Counted from the first letter of the stretch, positions 33,735 through 43,543 are shown. The stretch: DNA of 64,000 bases from Paenibacillus tianjinensis (GCF_017086365.1 NZ_CP070969.1:1736001-1800000); one strand, 5' to 3'. The notes: a model not told the origin generated them from the sequence alone. Numbers and translations: made by a program.

Positions 33735-36317
33735 TTAAGATGCGCTGTCTGTTGCGGTATCGCTGCTGTCTGTTTTCGTATCTGTATCTTTGTCATCAGT
33801 GGTGGTGGCCGGTTTTGTTACTGTAATGTAATAGACCTGACTGCCCAGCTCCATACGCTGGCCCTGGAATTCATCGTAGAGCGTAAGGCTGTAACTTCCG
33901 CCACTCAGGGTTTGGAACAGGGAGCTTGCGATCGTCGTTGAGTACTGGCCGTTACTTCCGACAACCAGGTCGCTGCCAAGGGACAGTGCTTTTTCATAGA
34001 ATTGGCCAAAAGGATCAACGAAGCGCAGAACCAGCTTGTGGCCGTAAGTGCCGGTCTGATAAGTAGAATCCTGAGTCAGGCTATAATTAAATGACAGTGT
34101 AAGATTGCTGCTGCCTGCGACCATGCTGCCCGCTGAGCTGTTAACCGCAAGGAAGTAAGGGAACATGGAAACCCCGCTTGCCAGATTGGTCTGAGCGGTT
34201 ACCGTCTTGACATTCAAGGACAGGGCATTGGTATTCACATATCCGGTTGCTGCCGTTCCGGCTGTAGTCAGCTTGCCGCCTGCCACTCCCTGTCCGATGT
34301 ACAGCTGAAGGGCGGAGGTATCCACCGCGGTTGGAATATTGGCCCAAAAGGTGACTAGTGTTTTGCCGGATGCTCCAGTCGGCAGTTCCGACTGGTTGAC
34401 GGTGGCTTCAAAAGACTGTCCATCCGCAGTTCTGAATATTGCATACAGCCTGGTCAGATTCGTCTGGCGGGTTTCTGAGCTGTTCATTTCCACTTCACTG
34501 TATACGGTCTTGGAGCTGCTGCCGGTATACACGGTGGTTAGACGTTCCTGGATGCTTGCTTTTTTGCCGGTTGTCGTGATTTTGATGGCTGAGCCTGCGG
34601 CAAGCGGGGGAAGGCTCGTTACAGCTCCGTCAGTTGTACTTAAGGTAAGGAATGGTCCGGATGGTTCCTGCAGAATAATTTTCGTCTGGCTGTAATCCAG
34701 AGTATATGGTACATGGGCCAGCACAGTGACCTGTGCACTTTCCCCCGGAGCAAGGATGGAGACATCGTTGTCGACCACGGCCTGTGATGAGGAAGTAAGG
34801 TCGTTCAGATCCGCCTTCAAAATACCGGTCAGCTTAGGCAGGGTGATCGTTTTGGAGGTGCTGTTTCGGATGCTGAGCTTAGCCTGCACCAAATCCTCAT
34901 CGCCCCAGGGCAGACGCTGCAGAGACTGCAGGGAAACGGCGAAAGTGCCGTAATTATTAGCTACGCTGCTCTCAGAAGCCACATGGATATTACCCTCCAG
35001 CTTGTAAGGGATTTTGAAGTAGGCTGCCGGGAGAACGATTTTGCTGGAATCTTCACTGCCGACTGGAGGAATGACCTGAAGCTGCAGGTTATCCTGCGCC
35101 AGCTCAAGCGGTATGCTGGTGCTGAGTTCAATCAGCTTCTCTTCAAGCGGCTTCAGTGTAAGGCTGTTAAAAGCTGTTGTAGTAATCGGGAAGGAATAAC
35201 CCTCGGCAGATTTGACAGAAAGCTCGTAGTTCGGCAAGGTTACTGCCTTGCTGCCCGTATTTTTTACCCGGAACTGGTAAGTCCAGATTCCATTCTCATT
35301 CTCTGCATAGACAGCCGAGGATTTCAGCTGCATGTCAACGACATTGCTGTCGATGGAGACCTTCTTGATGGCACCGGCAGCAACTGTGAAGTCAGCCGTA
35401 ACTGCTGCAGGCAGCGCATAGGAAACGACCGGAAGATTGAGCTTGAGGCCTTCGTCCGGCTTGGCAATCTGCAAGGTCATCTTGGTAACGTTCATATAGG
35501 CAGGAATTTCCGTCATGAAATACAGCGTCTTTTTCTCCTGCGGCTGAATCTTATATTCAGAGCTGCTCTCATCTAGTAGCAGTGTGAATACCGAGCCTCC
35601 CAAGGATTTGAGATACATGCTGTAGCCCGGATCAGTTAGCACCTTGGTACCCAGATTCGTCAGGCTGAGTCCTACTTTGGCATAGACTTTGCCGTTATAT
35701 TTGTACATTTGCAGCGAACCCGCCTGACTTGTCACGGGAACGCTGTTCAGTTCGATCTTTTTGCTCTCCCCCTGAAGCGCAGACAGTGAATAATTAGCTG
35801 GAACTGTGAAGGTCCCGATGCGTTGTTCATAGTTGGCGCTGCTAAAATTCCAGCCGTACATGCTGATTTTGAGCCCTTTTACCGTAGTTGCTTTTCCGAT
35901 ATTAGCGTAGTATGTAATACTCTTTGTTTCTTTGCCGGAGATTTTTTTGACCGCGCTGTCTGCGGAGACGGGAGTCCCCTTAATTATGCTCCCTCCGGAT
36001 GTCACCACTTTGGAGAAATAATCGACCAGATTAGCGCTGGTGCTTGAGGTATTGGTGTAAGTAAGGGTATAGGTTAGAATGTTTCCGCTGTCCTGGGCGA
36101 ATACGCCGAGATCGCTGAGCTTCACGCTGAGTGATGCCCCGAGATTCATGGAGCTGAGCTTGGCAAGTGTCGAGATTTCCGTGGCGTAGGCCGCTACTGT
36201 GGCAGCAGTTCCCCCCGATGAAGCCGCATAGGCCGCAGTTCCGGCATATCCCGGGATCTGACTTACGGCAAATGTGCTGAGTAATAACAGAACATAAGAC
36301 TTTCTTCGTTTGTGCAT
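33735..36317 (-). CDS. Large secreted protein of unknown function heading the exporter operon
   Basis: I do not recognise a named family. The 860-residue product has a signal peptide (basic MHKRRK start, hydrophobic core, cleavage near residue 31-33). It then appears to consist of several beta-rich modules of about 120-140 residues sharing a pattern N-x-G/S-x-K-x-V/I-x-L-P-x-Y/L and a later IP segment, suggesting tandem Ig-like domains. The C-terminus is a Thr/Asp/Ser/Lys low-complexity tail with no LPxTG anchor. A GGGAGGG site precedes the ATG. It is the first gene before the adaptor, ATPase and permease, so it may be a substrate, receptor or extracytoplasmic partner; this is inference. Confidence 0.8.
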   Translation of the reverse strand: MHKRRKSYVLLLLSTFAVSQIPGYAGTAAYAASSGGTAATVAAYATEISTLAKLSSMNLGASLSVKLSDLGVFAQDSGNILTYTLTYTNTSSTSANLVDYFSKVVTSGGSIIKGTPVSADSAVKKISGKETKSITYYANIGKATTVKGLKISMYGWNFSSANYEQRIGTFTVPANYSLSALQGESKKIELNSVPVTSQAGSLQMYKYNGKVYAKVGLSLTNLGTKVLTDPGYSMYLKSLGGSVFTLLLDESSSEYKIQPQEKKTLYFMTEIPAYMNVTKMTLQIAKPDEGLKLNLPVVSYALPAAVTADFTVAAGAIKKVSIDSNVVDMQLKSSAVYAENENGIWTYQFRVKNTGSKAVTLPNYELSVKSAEGYSFPITTTAFNSLTLKPLEEKLIELSTSIPLELAQDNLQLQVIPPVGSEDSSKIVLPAAYFKIPYKLEGNIHVASESSVANNYGTFAVSLQSLQRLPWGDEDLVQAKLSIRNSTSKTITLPKLTGILKADLNDLTSSSQAVVDNDVSILAPGESAQVTVLAHVPYTLDYSQTKIILQEPSGPFLTLSTTDGAVTSLPPLAAGSAIKITTTGKKASIQERLTTVYTGSSSKTVYSEVEMNSSETRQTNLTRLYAIFRTADGQSFEATVNQSELPTGASGKTLVTFWANIPTAVDTSALQLYIGQGVAGGKLTTAGTAATGYVNTNALSLNVKTVTAQTNLASGVSMFPYFLAVNSSAGSMVAGSSNLTLSFNYSLTQDSTYQTGTYGHKLVLRFVDPFGQFYEKALSLGSDLVVGSNGQYSTTIASSLFQTLSGGSYSLTLYDEFQGQRMELGSQVYYITVTKPATTTDDKDTDTKTDSSDTATDSAS

Positions 36318-36505
36318 GAATTTCCCTCCCTGTTTAAAAAACCTCTACGATCCAAAATCCATCCGGAAAATAAGATAGCCAGGCCTTCCTAATAAGGAAA
36401 AATATCAAGCGCCGCTGAACGTTAGCTGAAAAAAATTCCGTAAACCCAGGCTGAATCTTAAAGGAAGATTAAAAACAGATAAAATTAGCCTAAAATCGGA
36501 TCCGC

Positions 36506-36534
36506 TTGTCAAACTGGCGTTTTCTGCGTATAAT
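36506..36534 (+). promoter_or_regulatory. Promoter of the pheS T-box transcript
   Basis: TTGTCA, a 17-base spacer and a perfect TATAAT, giving a leader of roughly 375 bases before pheS. Confidence 0.85.
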
Positions 36535-36589
36535 GTGAAGACATATCTTCTGAAACTAATGATGTAAGATATTGAGTTCTTATGATCTG

Positions 36590-36880
36590 AAATGCAGTGA
36601 TGGAGACGAGTACGCAGTGCCTGGCTTACAGGGAGGAGACGCCGGAGATTGAGAGCGTTTCTAAGAGAGCAGAGCTGCCGAAGTTCACTCCGGAGCAGTT
36701 CCCTGAATGTTTAATTCAAGTAGGGGAAACCGGCCGCAGACCGTTATATCTGTTAAAGTGAGACATGTCTTTGCCGTACCGCAAGAGGGAATACCACTCT
36801 TAAGGGATCCGGTGCAGCCTGTCTAACAAGGGTGGTACCACGGTCTTTTCGTCCCTTACCGGGAGGAAAGGCCTTTTTTT
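36590..36880 (+). promoter_or_regulatory. T-box riboswitch (phenylalanine) with terminator
   Basis: The T-box core AAGGGTGGTACCACGG lies at 36828-36843; its UGGU bulge would pair with an ACCA tRNA end with discriminator A, as in tRNA-Phe. A TTC triplet at 36684-36686 in a Stem I context (GAAGTTCACTCC) is the likely specifier. The terminator is a 13-bp stem with one bulge (36842-36855 with 36861-36873) followed by seven T. Uncharged tRNA-Phe should favour the antiterminator and switch on pheS. The 5' boundary is approximate. Confidence 0.9.
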
Positions 36881-36917
36881 GTTGTACACTACGATATTGA
36901 AGGGGGCAGTGCATGCC

Positions 36918-37952
36918 ATGAAAGAAAAGCTGGAAGCATTGAAGGTCGAGGCCTTGGCTAAGCTGCAGGAGGTTACCGATCCGCAGGTTCTGAATGATTT
37001 ACGCGTGAAATACCTGGGCAAAAAAGGCGAGCTGACTGAGGTTCTGCGTGGAATGGGAGGACTCAGCGCAGAGGAGCGCCCGGTGATCGGCCAGGTAGCG
37101 AATCTGGTGCGCAGCGCCATTGAAGAGATTATCAGCACGAAGCAGGAGGCCTTCCAGCAGCAGGAGACACTGGGCCGCCTGCAGGCGGAGAAAGTGGACG
37201 TTACACTGCCGGGGCGCAGTTTGCCCCAGGGCGGAATTCATCCTCTGAACCGGGTTGTCCAGGAGATCGAGGATATCTTCATCGGGATGGGCTACAAGGT
37301 CGCTGAGGGACCCGAGGTAGAGACAGATTATTATAACTTTGAAGCACTTAATCTGCCGAAGGACCATCCGGCGCGCGACATGCAGGATTCCTTCTACTTA
37401 ACAGATGATCTGCTAATGCGTACCCAAACCTCTCCGGTGCAGGTCCGTACGATGCAGGCGATGAACGGAGAAGTTCCGGTCAAAATCATCTGTCCGGGCA
37501 AAGTCTACCGCCGCGATGATGATGATGCGACCCACTCCTTCCAGTTCCATCAGATTGAAGGCCTGGTCATCGGCAGCAATATCCGCATGAGCGACCTCAA
37601 AGGCACGCTGAACCAGTTCGTCAAAGAAATGTTCGGGCCAAGCACGGGCATCCGTCTTCGTCCCAGCTTCTTCCCGTTCACAGAGCCGAGCGTTGAGGTG
37701 GATGTCAGCTGCTTCAAATGCGGCGGCGACGGCTGCCGTCTGTGCAAGCAGAGCGGCTGGCTGGAAATTCTCGGCGCAGGCATGGTGCATCCGAATGTAC
37801 TGAGAATGGGCGGTTATGATCCGGAGAAATACAGCGGCTTTGCCTTCGGTATGGGCGTGGAGCGGATCGCAATGCTGAAGTACGGAATCGATGATATCCG
37901 TTATTTCTACACCAACGATATGGGCTTTGTGAAGCAGTTCAAGGGGATTTAG
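36918..37952 (+). CDS. pheS: Phenylalanyl-tRNA synthetase alpha subunit
   Basis: This 344-residue class II aminoacyl-tRNA synthetase catalytic subunit charges tRNA-Phe as an alpha2-beta2 tetramer with PheT. The start is ATG 36918, giving the usual [10 protein letters not shown]-terminus, after an AAGGGGG site. An N-terminal coiled coil (1-80) is followed by class II motifs: motif 2 near [20 protein letters not shown] and motif 3 in [20 protein letters not shown]. It is regulated by the upstream T-box. pheT lies unusually far downstream, 555 bases away. Confidence 0.97.
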   Translation: MKEKLEALKVEALAKLQEVTDPQVLNDLRVKYLGKKGELTEVLRGMGGLSAEERPVIGQVANLVRSAIEEIISTKQEAFQQQETLGRLQAEKVDVTLPGRSLPQGGIHPLNRVVQEIEDIFIGMGYKVAEGPEVETDYYNFEALNLPKDHPARDMQDSFYLTDDLLMRTQTSPVQVRTMQAMNGEVPVKIICPGKVYRRDDDDATHSFQFHQIEGLVIGSNIRMSDLKGTLNQFVKEMFGPSTGIRLRPSFFPFTEPSVEVDVSCFKCGGDGCRLCKQSGWLEILGAGMVHPNVLRMGGYDPEKYSGFAFGMGVERIAMLKYGIDDIRYFYTNDMGFVKQFKGI

Positions 37953-38053
37953 ATTTTTGGCGGGTTCGCTGGCTGGTGTTGAAGGATTTCGGAAAGCACA
38001 CGGAGTGCCGATTTAACTTTTATGATTATTACTGTATAGGAATGACCAGAGGG

Positions 38054-38384
38054 GAATTTTGGAACTGTAGGAGCGCCAGCGTCCGCCTTTGTCTTCGGAT
38101 TTCGATTGCTATATAGATTGAACTAGAAAATATACGATTAGGAAAAAGTGGCGGAGGAGAATTTTGGAACTGGAGGAGCGTTAGCGTCCGCCTTTGTCTT
38201 TCGGATTTCTACCGCTAATAGCGGTTCAAATCAAGAAATCTGAAGACAACAGCGGCCGGAAGTCCAAACATTCTCTGGAGTCACGGCTAATCCTAAAATA
38301 GAAAAGCTACTAGTTCAATCTATATAAGCGGTTCAAATGAGGAAATCTGGAGACAACAGCGGCCGGAAGTCCAAACATTCTCTG
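38054..38384. repeat. Nested direct and inverted repeats between pheS and pheT
   Basis: Two direct copies of a unit of about 51 bases (from 38054 and 38159, offset 105) are followed by two copies of a 58-base unit (38220-38277 and 38327-38384, offset 107, with about four mismatches). The second pair is a diverged inverted version of the first: for example, GTCTTCGGATTTC in one and GAAATCTGAAGAC in the other. A perfect 17-base inverted repeat joins 38110-38126 and 38310-38326. The centre holds the palindrome CCGCTAATAGCGG. No coding frame is supportable. Confidence 0.85.
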
Positions 38385-38506
38385 CAGGGAAACTATGAAC
38401 AGGGATTTTAAATGGGGGTCAGAAGATCCATTCGCAGTCTTTTACATGCAGCAAGCAAAACCGGCAGGTAGATAAATACATCTGAAACAAAAGGAAGTGA
38501 GCGGAC

Positions 38507-40951
38507 ATGAAAGTATCAACCGGATGGCTAGCCGATTATATATCCCTAGAGGGAGTAACCGCTGAAGAACTGGCGGACAAAATCACCACCGCAGGCATCG
38601 AGATCGATGGTGTCGAGCGCCGCAACAAAGGACTGTCCGGGATTGTAACCGGATATGTGAAATCGAAAGAAAAACACCCGGATGCCGACAAGCTGAACGT
38701 GTGTATCGTAGATGCCGGACAAGGCGAAGACCTGCAGATTGTCTGCGGAGCGAAGAACGTGGCTGCGGGCCAGAAGGTTCCCGTTGCTCTGGTTGGTGCT
38801 AAGCTGCCGGGTCTGGAGATCAAGAAAGCCAAGCTGCGCGGCGTCTTATCGCAGGGCATGATCTGTTCAGCCAAAGAGCTGGGTCTGAACGACAAGCTGC
38901 TGCCGAAAGAACTCCAGGAAGGCATTCTCGTATTGCCTGAGAACACAGAGGTAGGCCAGGATATCACGAAGGTGCTGGGACTGAATGATGAGATCCTGGA
39001 GTTTGACCTGACACCTAACCGTTCCGACTGTCTCAGCATGATCGGTGCGGCTTATGAAGTCAGTGCGATTCTGGGACGCGACCTCAATCTGCCTGACCCG
39101 GCTGCGGAACTGGTAGAGGCCGGCGGAACCGCTGCAGACTCGATTTCGGTTAAGATTGAAGATGAGGCCTTCTGCAGCCATTATGCAGTGCGCTATATCT
39201 CGGGAGTAAAGCCAGCTCCGTCACCGCTCTGGATTCAGAACCGTCTGATGGCTGCAGGTGTACGTCCGATCAATAATATCGTGGATATCACCAACTATGT
39301 AATGCTTGAATACGGCCAGCCGCTGCATGCGTTTGACGGTGATCAAGTGGAGGGCGACGTGCTGGGAGTGCGCTTTGCCCGTGAAGGCGAAGTGCTGACT
39401 ACGCTTGACGGCCAGGAGCGCAAGCTGGAGCCGCAAATGCTTGTCATTGCTGACGGCGTGAAGGCTGTAGCTTTGGCGGGAGTTATGGGCGGACTCGCTA
39501 CCGAAGTAACGGGAGAAACCGTTAATATCGTGCTCGAATCGGCCAAATTTGATGGCGGCACCGTCCGCAAGACTTCGCGCCAGCTGGGCCTGCGTTCCGA
39601 AGCTTCTCTGCGGTTCGAGAAGCAGGTGGACCCGAAGGCAGTGATTCCTGCACTCAACCGTGCCGCTGCCTTGATTGCCCGCTATGCCGGCGGTTCCGTA
39701 CATGAAGGTATTGTGCAGGCAGGCAGCGATGCTGTTCCGGATAAGGTTCTGACTTTGTCCCTTGAGAAGCTGAACAACTACCTCGGTACGGAGCTGTCGC
39801 TTCTGGAAGTGAAGACACTCTTCGGACGCCTCCGCTTCAAATGCGGGGATGCGGCTCAAGGCGTTGTAGAGGTGCAGGTACCATCCCGGCGCGGAGATAT
39901 CAGCTACGATGTAGACCTGATTGAAGAGATCGCCCGCCTGTACGGGTACGACAACATTCCGACAACATTGATTGAAGGAGTTACGACTCCGGGTGCACTG
40001 ACCAGAAAACAGTCCGTGCGCCGTGAACTGCGCCGGATGCTCGCGCTTGGCGGCTATCAGGAAGTGATGGGCTATTCCTTCATTCAGCCGGAGCAGAGCA
40101 AGCTGTTCCCTGCGTTCTCGGAAGGCAGCCTGCCTGTGAAGCTGGCTATGCCGATGAGCGAAGAACGCAGTGTGCTGCGTACCAGCCTGCTGCCGCAGCT
40201 GCTGGATATTGCCCTGTATAATACGAACCGCCGGCAGAGTGATCTGGCCTTGTTCGAGATCGGTAATGTATTCTTCACCGATGAAGAGCAGCTTACCCGC
40301 CAGCCCCGGGAGCTTCCGGTACTGGGACTGCTGCTGAGCGGAAGCCGGACCGCCAAGCAGTGGAACATGACTGCGGAGCCTGTGGACTTCTTCGACCTCA
40401 AAGGCGCCCTGGAAAGTGTATTTGCCTACCTGGGACTAACCGGACGTGTAGTCTATGAAGGTGATGCTCCTCAAGACTATCATCCGGGCCGTTCCGCTTC
40501 CATCTATCTGGTGGAAGAAGATGGCCGTACAAAAATCGGGACGATGGGCCAGCTTCATCCGGAGCTTCAGCGCAAGCTGGATCTGGAGGATACTTATGTA
40601 GCTGAGCTGCTGCTGCAGCCGCTGTATGACAGTGCCCGGATCAGCCTGCAGTACAGTGAACTGCAGCGCTTCCCGGGAATGGAACGGGACATCGCTGTTG
40701 TTGTAGATTCTGCCGTCCCTGCGGGAAATCTGCTGACATCGATCCGTGAAAACGGGGGAACGCTGCTGCAGAATGTGCAGGTATTCGACGTCTATACCGG
40801 CGGTAAGATGGAAAGCGGGAAGAAAAGCGTGGCCATCTCGCTGCTGTACCGCCATACGGAACATACACTGACCGATGAAGAAGTCTCAGAAGTGCATGAA
40901 AAGGTAGTTGCTGCACTTCAGCAAACTTTTGGTGCAGAATTAAGAAAGTAG
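38507..40951 (+). CDS. pheT: Phenylalanyl-tRNA synthetase beta subunit
   Basis: This 814-residue subunit includes an EMAP-like tRNA-binding domain (about 40-150), the B3/B4 editing region, a B5 domain (about 410-480), a catalytic-like core and a C-terminal ferredoxin-like anticodon-binding domain (about 720-814). It partners PheS and edits mischarged Tyr-tRNA-Phe. A moderate AAGGAAGTGAG site precedes the ATG. It is followed by a strong terminator. Its transcription from the pheS T-box would require reading through the long repeat spacer. Confidence 0.97.
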   Translation: MKVSTGWLADYISLEGVTAEELADKITTAGIEIDGVERRNKGLSGIVTGYVKSKEKHPDADKLNVCIVDAGQGEDLQIVCGAKNVAAGQKVPVALVGAKLPGLEIKKAKLRGVLSQGMICSAKELGLNDKLLPKELQEGILVLPENTEVGQDITKVLGLNDEILEFDLTPNRSDCLSMIGAAYEVSAILGRDLNLPDPAAELVEAGGTAADSISVKIEDEAFCSHYAVRYISGVKPAPSPLWIQNRLMAAGVRPINNIVDITNYVMLEYGQPLHAFDGDQVEGDVLGVRFAREGEVLTTLDGQERKLEPQMLVIADGVKAVALAGVMGGLATEVTGETVNIVLESAKFDGGTVRKTSRQLGLRSEASLRFEKQVDPKAVIPALNRAAALIARYAGGSVHEGIVQAGSDAVPDKVLTLSLEKLNNYLGTELSLLEVKTLFGRLRFKCGDAAQGVVEVQVPSRRGDISYDVDLIEEIARLYGYDNIPTTLIEGVTTPGALTRKQSVRRELRRMLALGGYQEVMGYSFIQPEQSKLFPAFSEGSLPVKLAMPMSEERSVLRTSLLPQLLDIALYNTNRRQSDLALFEIGNVFFTDEEQLTRQPRELPVLGLLLSGSRTAKQWNMTAEPVDFFDLKGALESVFAYLGLTGRVVYEGDAPQDYHPGRSASIYLVEEDGRTKIGTMGQLHPELQRKLDLEDTYVAELLLQPLYDSARISLQYSELQRFPGMERDIAVVVDSAVPAGNLLTSIRENGGTLLQNVQVFDVYTGGKMESGKKSVAISLLYRHTEHTLTDEEVSEVHEKVVAALQQTFGAELRK

Positions 40952-40963
40952 CAGGAATTGTGC

Positions 40964-41016
40964 AAAGCCGCAGCGAATCCATTTAGAAACCGAGATTCGC
41001 TGCGGCTTTCCTTTTG
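40964..41016 (+). terminator. Terminator of pheST
   Basis: A perfect 16-bp stem (40964-40979 with 40994-41009), a 14-nt loop and a T-rich tail. Confidence 0.88.
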
Positions 41017-41066
41017 GGGAAAAGTGCGGGGCTTCCGGTTGAATCGATGGAATGATGTCGTTTGTT

Positions 41067-41096
41067 TTGCCAAATGTTTAGGAATCACGCTACAAT
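41067..41096 (+). promoter_or_regulatory. Promoter of zapA
   Basis: TTGCCA, an 18-base spacer and TACAAT, 53 bases upstream of the GTG start. Confidence 0.65.
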
Positions 41097-41149
41097 AGAA
41101 GCAGAGCAAACAGCTTAGAATCCGCACACATACAAAGGAGGGCACAACT

Positions 41150-43468
41150 GTGGCTATGGACCGGACCCGTGTCGCCGTGGAGATATATGGAACTTCCTAT
41201 AAATTAGTCGGAAGCAGCACTGAATATATGAAGCAAGTTGCCCGTTATGTGGACGAGCATATGCATGCCATTTCAAAATCTCATTCCAGACTGGATACAC
41301 CGCGGATTGCGGTGCTTGCAGCCGTACATATGGCGGAGCAGGCTATTCAGGTTCAGGATTTTAAGAACGAGTTAAATATGCTGACCGGCGAGCGCACAGA
41401 ATTGCGCGTGGAGGTATCGCGACTGCTTGAAGTGCAGCGTGAGCGGCAGGAGGAATATGAACGGCTAAGCGAATCAGCCAAAGCGGAGGCTGCAAGGCTG
41501 CTGGCTCAGGCCGAAGAGGAACGTAAGCGTCATTTGGATATTCAGGAGCAGGAGCGCCAAGCTCACGCCGCCCAGCTGCAGGAAGCGGAGCAGGCAGCTG
41601 CTGCTGCGCGGGAGAAGCTTGCTGATGAGCTGCAGGCCCGCGAGGCGGAGCTGCAGGCACTCCGGGCTGCCTACGAGCAGGAGCAGGCTTCAGGCCGTGA
41701 AAGCCATAGGCAGGAGCTGGCAGCGCTTGAAGCGGCCCGTCTACAGCAGCTGGAGGAACTGAAGGCTGCACATGCGCAGGAGGTAGAGAATCTCCGCGAA
41801 TCGCTGCTCCGGGAGAAAACGGAAACGTTATCTCAGCTTGAGCAGGAACTGGCGCAGACCCGGGAAGCACTCGGTAACGAAGTGGTGGAGATTCGGACCT
41901 CGCTCAGCAAGGAGCTTGCAGAGACGAAGGCTGCGCTTGATAAAGAGTTAAGCGCAGAACGGGAAGCGCTGCAGAAGGAGCAGGCCAAGACCAAGGAGCT
42001 CCGGCAGTCCCAGGGCACGCAGGAGCACCGGCATAAGCAGCAGCTCCAGGACCTGGAGAAGCAGCTTGCCGAGCTGCGCGGCGGTACAGGGCAGCTGCAG
42101 TCGCGGCTGCGTGCGGCTGAAGCAGGGCTTAAGGGTGAACGCGATGCCCGGCTGACGCTTCTGTCGCAGTATGAAGCGGTACTGGGCCGTGAGGAGCAGC
42201 TTACAGAGGAACTGCGTGTTGCCGGCGAGCAGGGAACAGTTTTGAATGAGCAGCTGGAAGAACTCCGCCAGCGTTACGATGAGGCACAGAGCGATGCCGC
42301 CGGCCTTAGAGATGCACTCCAGGAGTCATCTGAACGGCTGAGCCTCACCGGGGAAGAGCTGAATGCGGCTAATGAGCTGAGTGAGCTGCTGAGCGGCGAG
42401 CTGGAAGAGCTGCGTCAGCGCTACGAGCTGACCCTGAGCGAGACAGCCGAACTCCGCAGACTGGTGGAAGAGAAGGAAGCGCTGATCCGCCAGCTGCAAG
42501 CCGAGCTGCAGACGGCTACCGAACTGGGAACGCTGCTCCAGGAAGAGCTGGAGGAACTGCGTCAACGTCTGGAGCAGTCTCAGGCAGAAGCATCCGCGCT
42601 GCGCGGAGGACTTGAAGAAGCGAGATCCGGTTTGAGCCGTGTGCAGGATGAGCTTACCCGCAAGGAAGAGGAAGCCCGGAACTGGCAGGAGCTTGCGGAC
42701 AAGCATATGGAAGATATCAGCGAACTGGAAATGAATCTCCTGGAAGCAGAAGAGAAATCTTCTTCGCTGCAGCGCGAGATCGAAACCCTGCGCGGGCAGG
42801 CAGATGGCATGGTGCAGCAGCTGGACCGCGAAGCTTCCTTGCGTGCAGAAGCTGAGCTGGAATGCGCTGCGCAGCGTGAAGAGTCGGCGGAGGCCCGGAA
42901 GGAGCTGGCTGCCCTGCGCGGCCGGTACGAGGACTTGATCGCACAATATGATGAGCTTCTGCAGGAGAGTGAACAGCTGCAGGAACGATACGGACTGCTG
43001 GAGGCTGAAGGCGAGGAAGCGGCACGGCGTCTTGAAGAGCTGTACGAAGCTGCCCGTGAAGCCGCGGCTACAGCAGAAGAGCAACGGGAAGCGATCCGGG
43101 AAGCGCGCGAGGTCGAGGCTTCCTGGAAGCACCGTTATGATGAGCTGCAGCGGCGTGAGGCCCAGTGGAACGAGACGGAGGCTGCTCTGCGCGAGGAGAT
43201 TGAAATTTGGCAGCAGGAAGCCGGAGAAGCCGAGGCGCAGGCTGAGTCTGCAAACCGGGCGCATAGCGAAGTGCAGCAGCAGCTTGGCGAGATCGGGGAA
43301 AACTACGAGCTGGCTCAGGGCCAGCTGCGTCTGATACAGGCCCAATTCGAGCTGCGTCAGGGCGAGCTGGATAAGCTGGCTCAGGAACATCGCAATCTTC
43401 AGGCGGAATATGCCAAGCTGCAGAGTGAATATAATGAATGGATTCAACTGATCGAACAGGATAGTTGA
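41150..43468 (+). CDS. zapA: ZapA-domain protein with very long coiled coil
   Basis: This 772-residue protein starts at GTG after AAAGGAGGG. Residues about 3-90 match the FtsZ-ring regulator ZapA: a VAVEIYGTSYKLVG strand region, then the ARYVDEHMHAIS and AVLAAVHMAEQAIQVQ helices. ZapA proteins are normally about 85-110 residues; here nearly 690 residues of Glu/Gln/Leu/Arg-rich coiled coil follow. LEELRQR occurs at residues 369, 418 and 467, exactly 49 residues (seven heptads) apart, indicating internal duplication. There is no signal peptide or membrane helix. The position after pheT is the usual zapA locus. A structural role at the division site is likely but inferred. Confidence 0.85.
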   Translation: MAMDRTRVAVEIYGTSYKLVGSSTEYMKQVARYVDEHMHAISKSHSRLDTPRIAVLAAVHMAEQAIQVQDFKNELNMLTGERTELRVEVSRLLEVQRERQEEYERLSESAKAEAARLLAQAEEERKRHLDIQEQERQAHAAQLQEAEQAAAAAREKLADELQAREAELQALRAAYEQEQASGRESHRQELAALEAARLQQLEELKAAHAQEVENLRESLLREKTETLSQLEQELAQTREALGNEVVEIRTSLSKELAETKAALDKELSAEREALQKEQAKTKELRQSQGTQEHRHKQQLQDLEKQLAELRGGTGQLQSRLRAAEAGLKGERDARLTLLSQYEAVLGREEQLTEELRVAGEQGTVLNEQLEELRQRYDEAQSDAAGLRDALQESSERLSLTGEELNAANELSELLSGELEELRQRYELTLSETAELRRLVEEKEALIRQLQAELQTATELGTLLQEELEELRQRLEQSQAEASALRGGLEEARSGLSRVQDELTRKEEEARNWQELADKHMEDISELEMNLLEAEEKSSSLQREIETLRGQADGMVQQLDREASLRAEAELECAAQREESAEARKELAALRGRYEDLIAQYDELLQESEQLQERYGLLEAEGEEAARRLEELYEAAREAAATAEEQREAIREAREVEASWKHRYDELQRREAQWNETEAALREEIEIWQQEAGEAEAQAESANRAHSEVQQQLGEIGENYELAQGQLRLIQAQFELRQGELDKLAQEHRNLQAEYAKLQSEYNEWIQLIEQDS

Positions 43469-43486
43469 ATGGCGGATGCAGTACAG

Positions 43487-43523
43487 AAACGGGTGCTTCC
43501 CTCTTGGGGCGGCACCCGTTTTT
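43487..43523 (+). terminator. Terminator of zapA
   Basis: A perfect 10-bp stem (43487-43496 with 43512-43521), an inner CCC/GGG pairing and a T-run. Confidence 0.9.
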
Positions 43524-43543
43524 GATGTATGAACAAATTAGTA

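Noticed and set aside
38054..38384. Insertion sequence between pheS and pheT
   Set aside because: No transposase frame and no target duplication were seen; only palindromic repeats are present, so it is reported as a repeat.
42326..43447. 373-codon antisense frame inside the zapA coiled coil
   Set aside because: It arises from the Glu/Gln/Leu codon bias of the coiled coil; the antisense product is Leu/Phe/Gln-rich without domain features.
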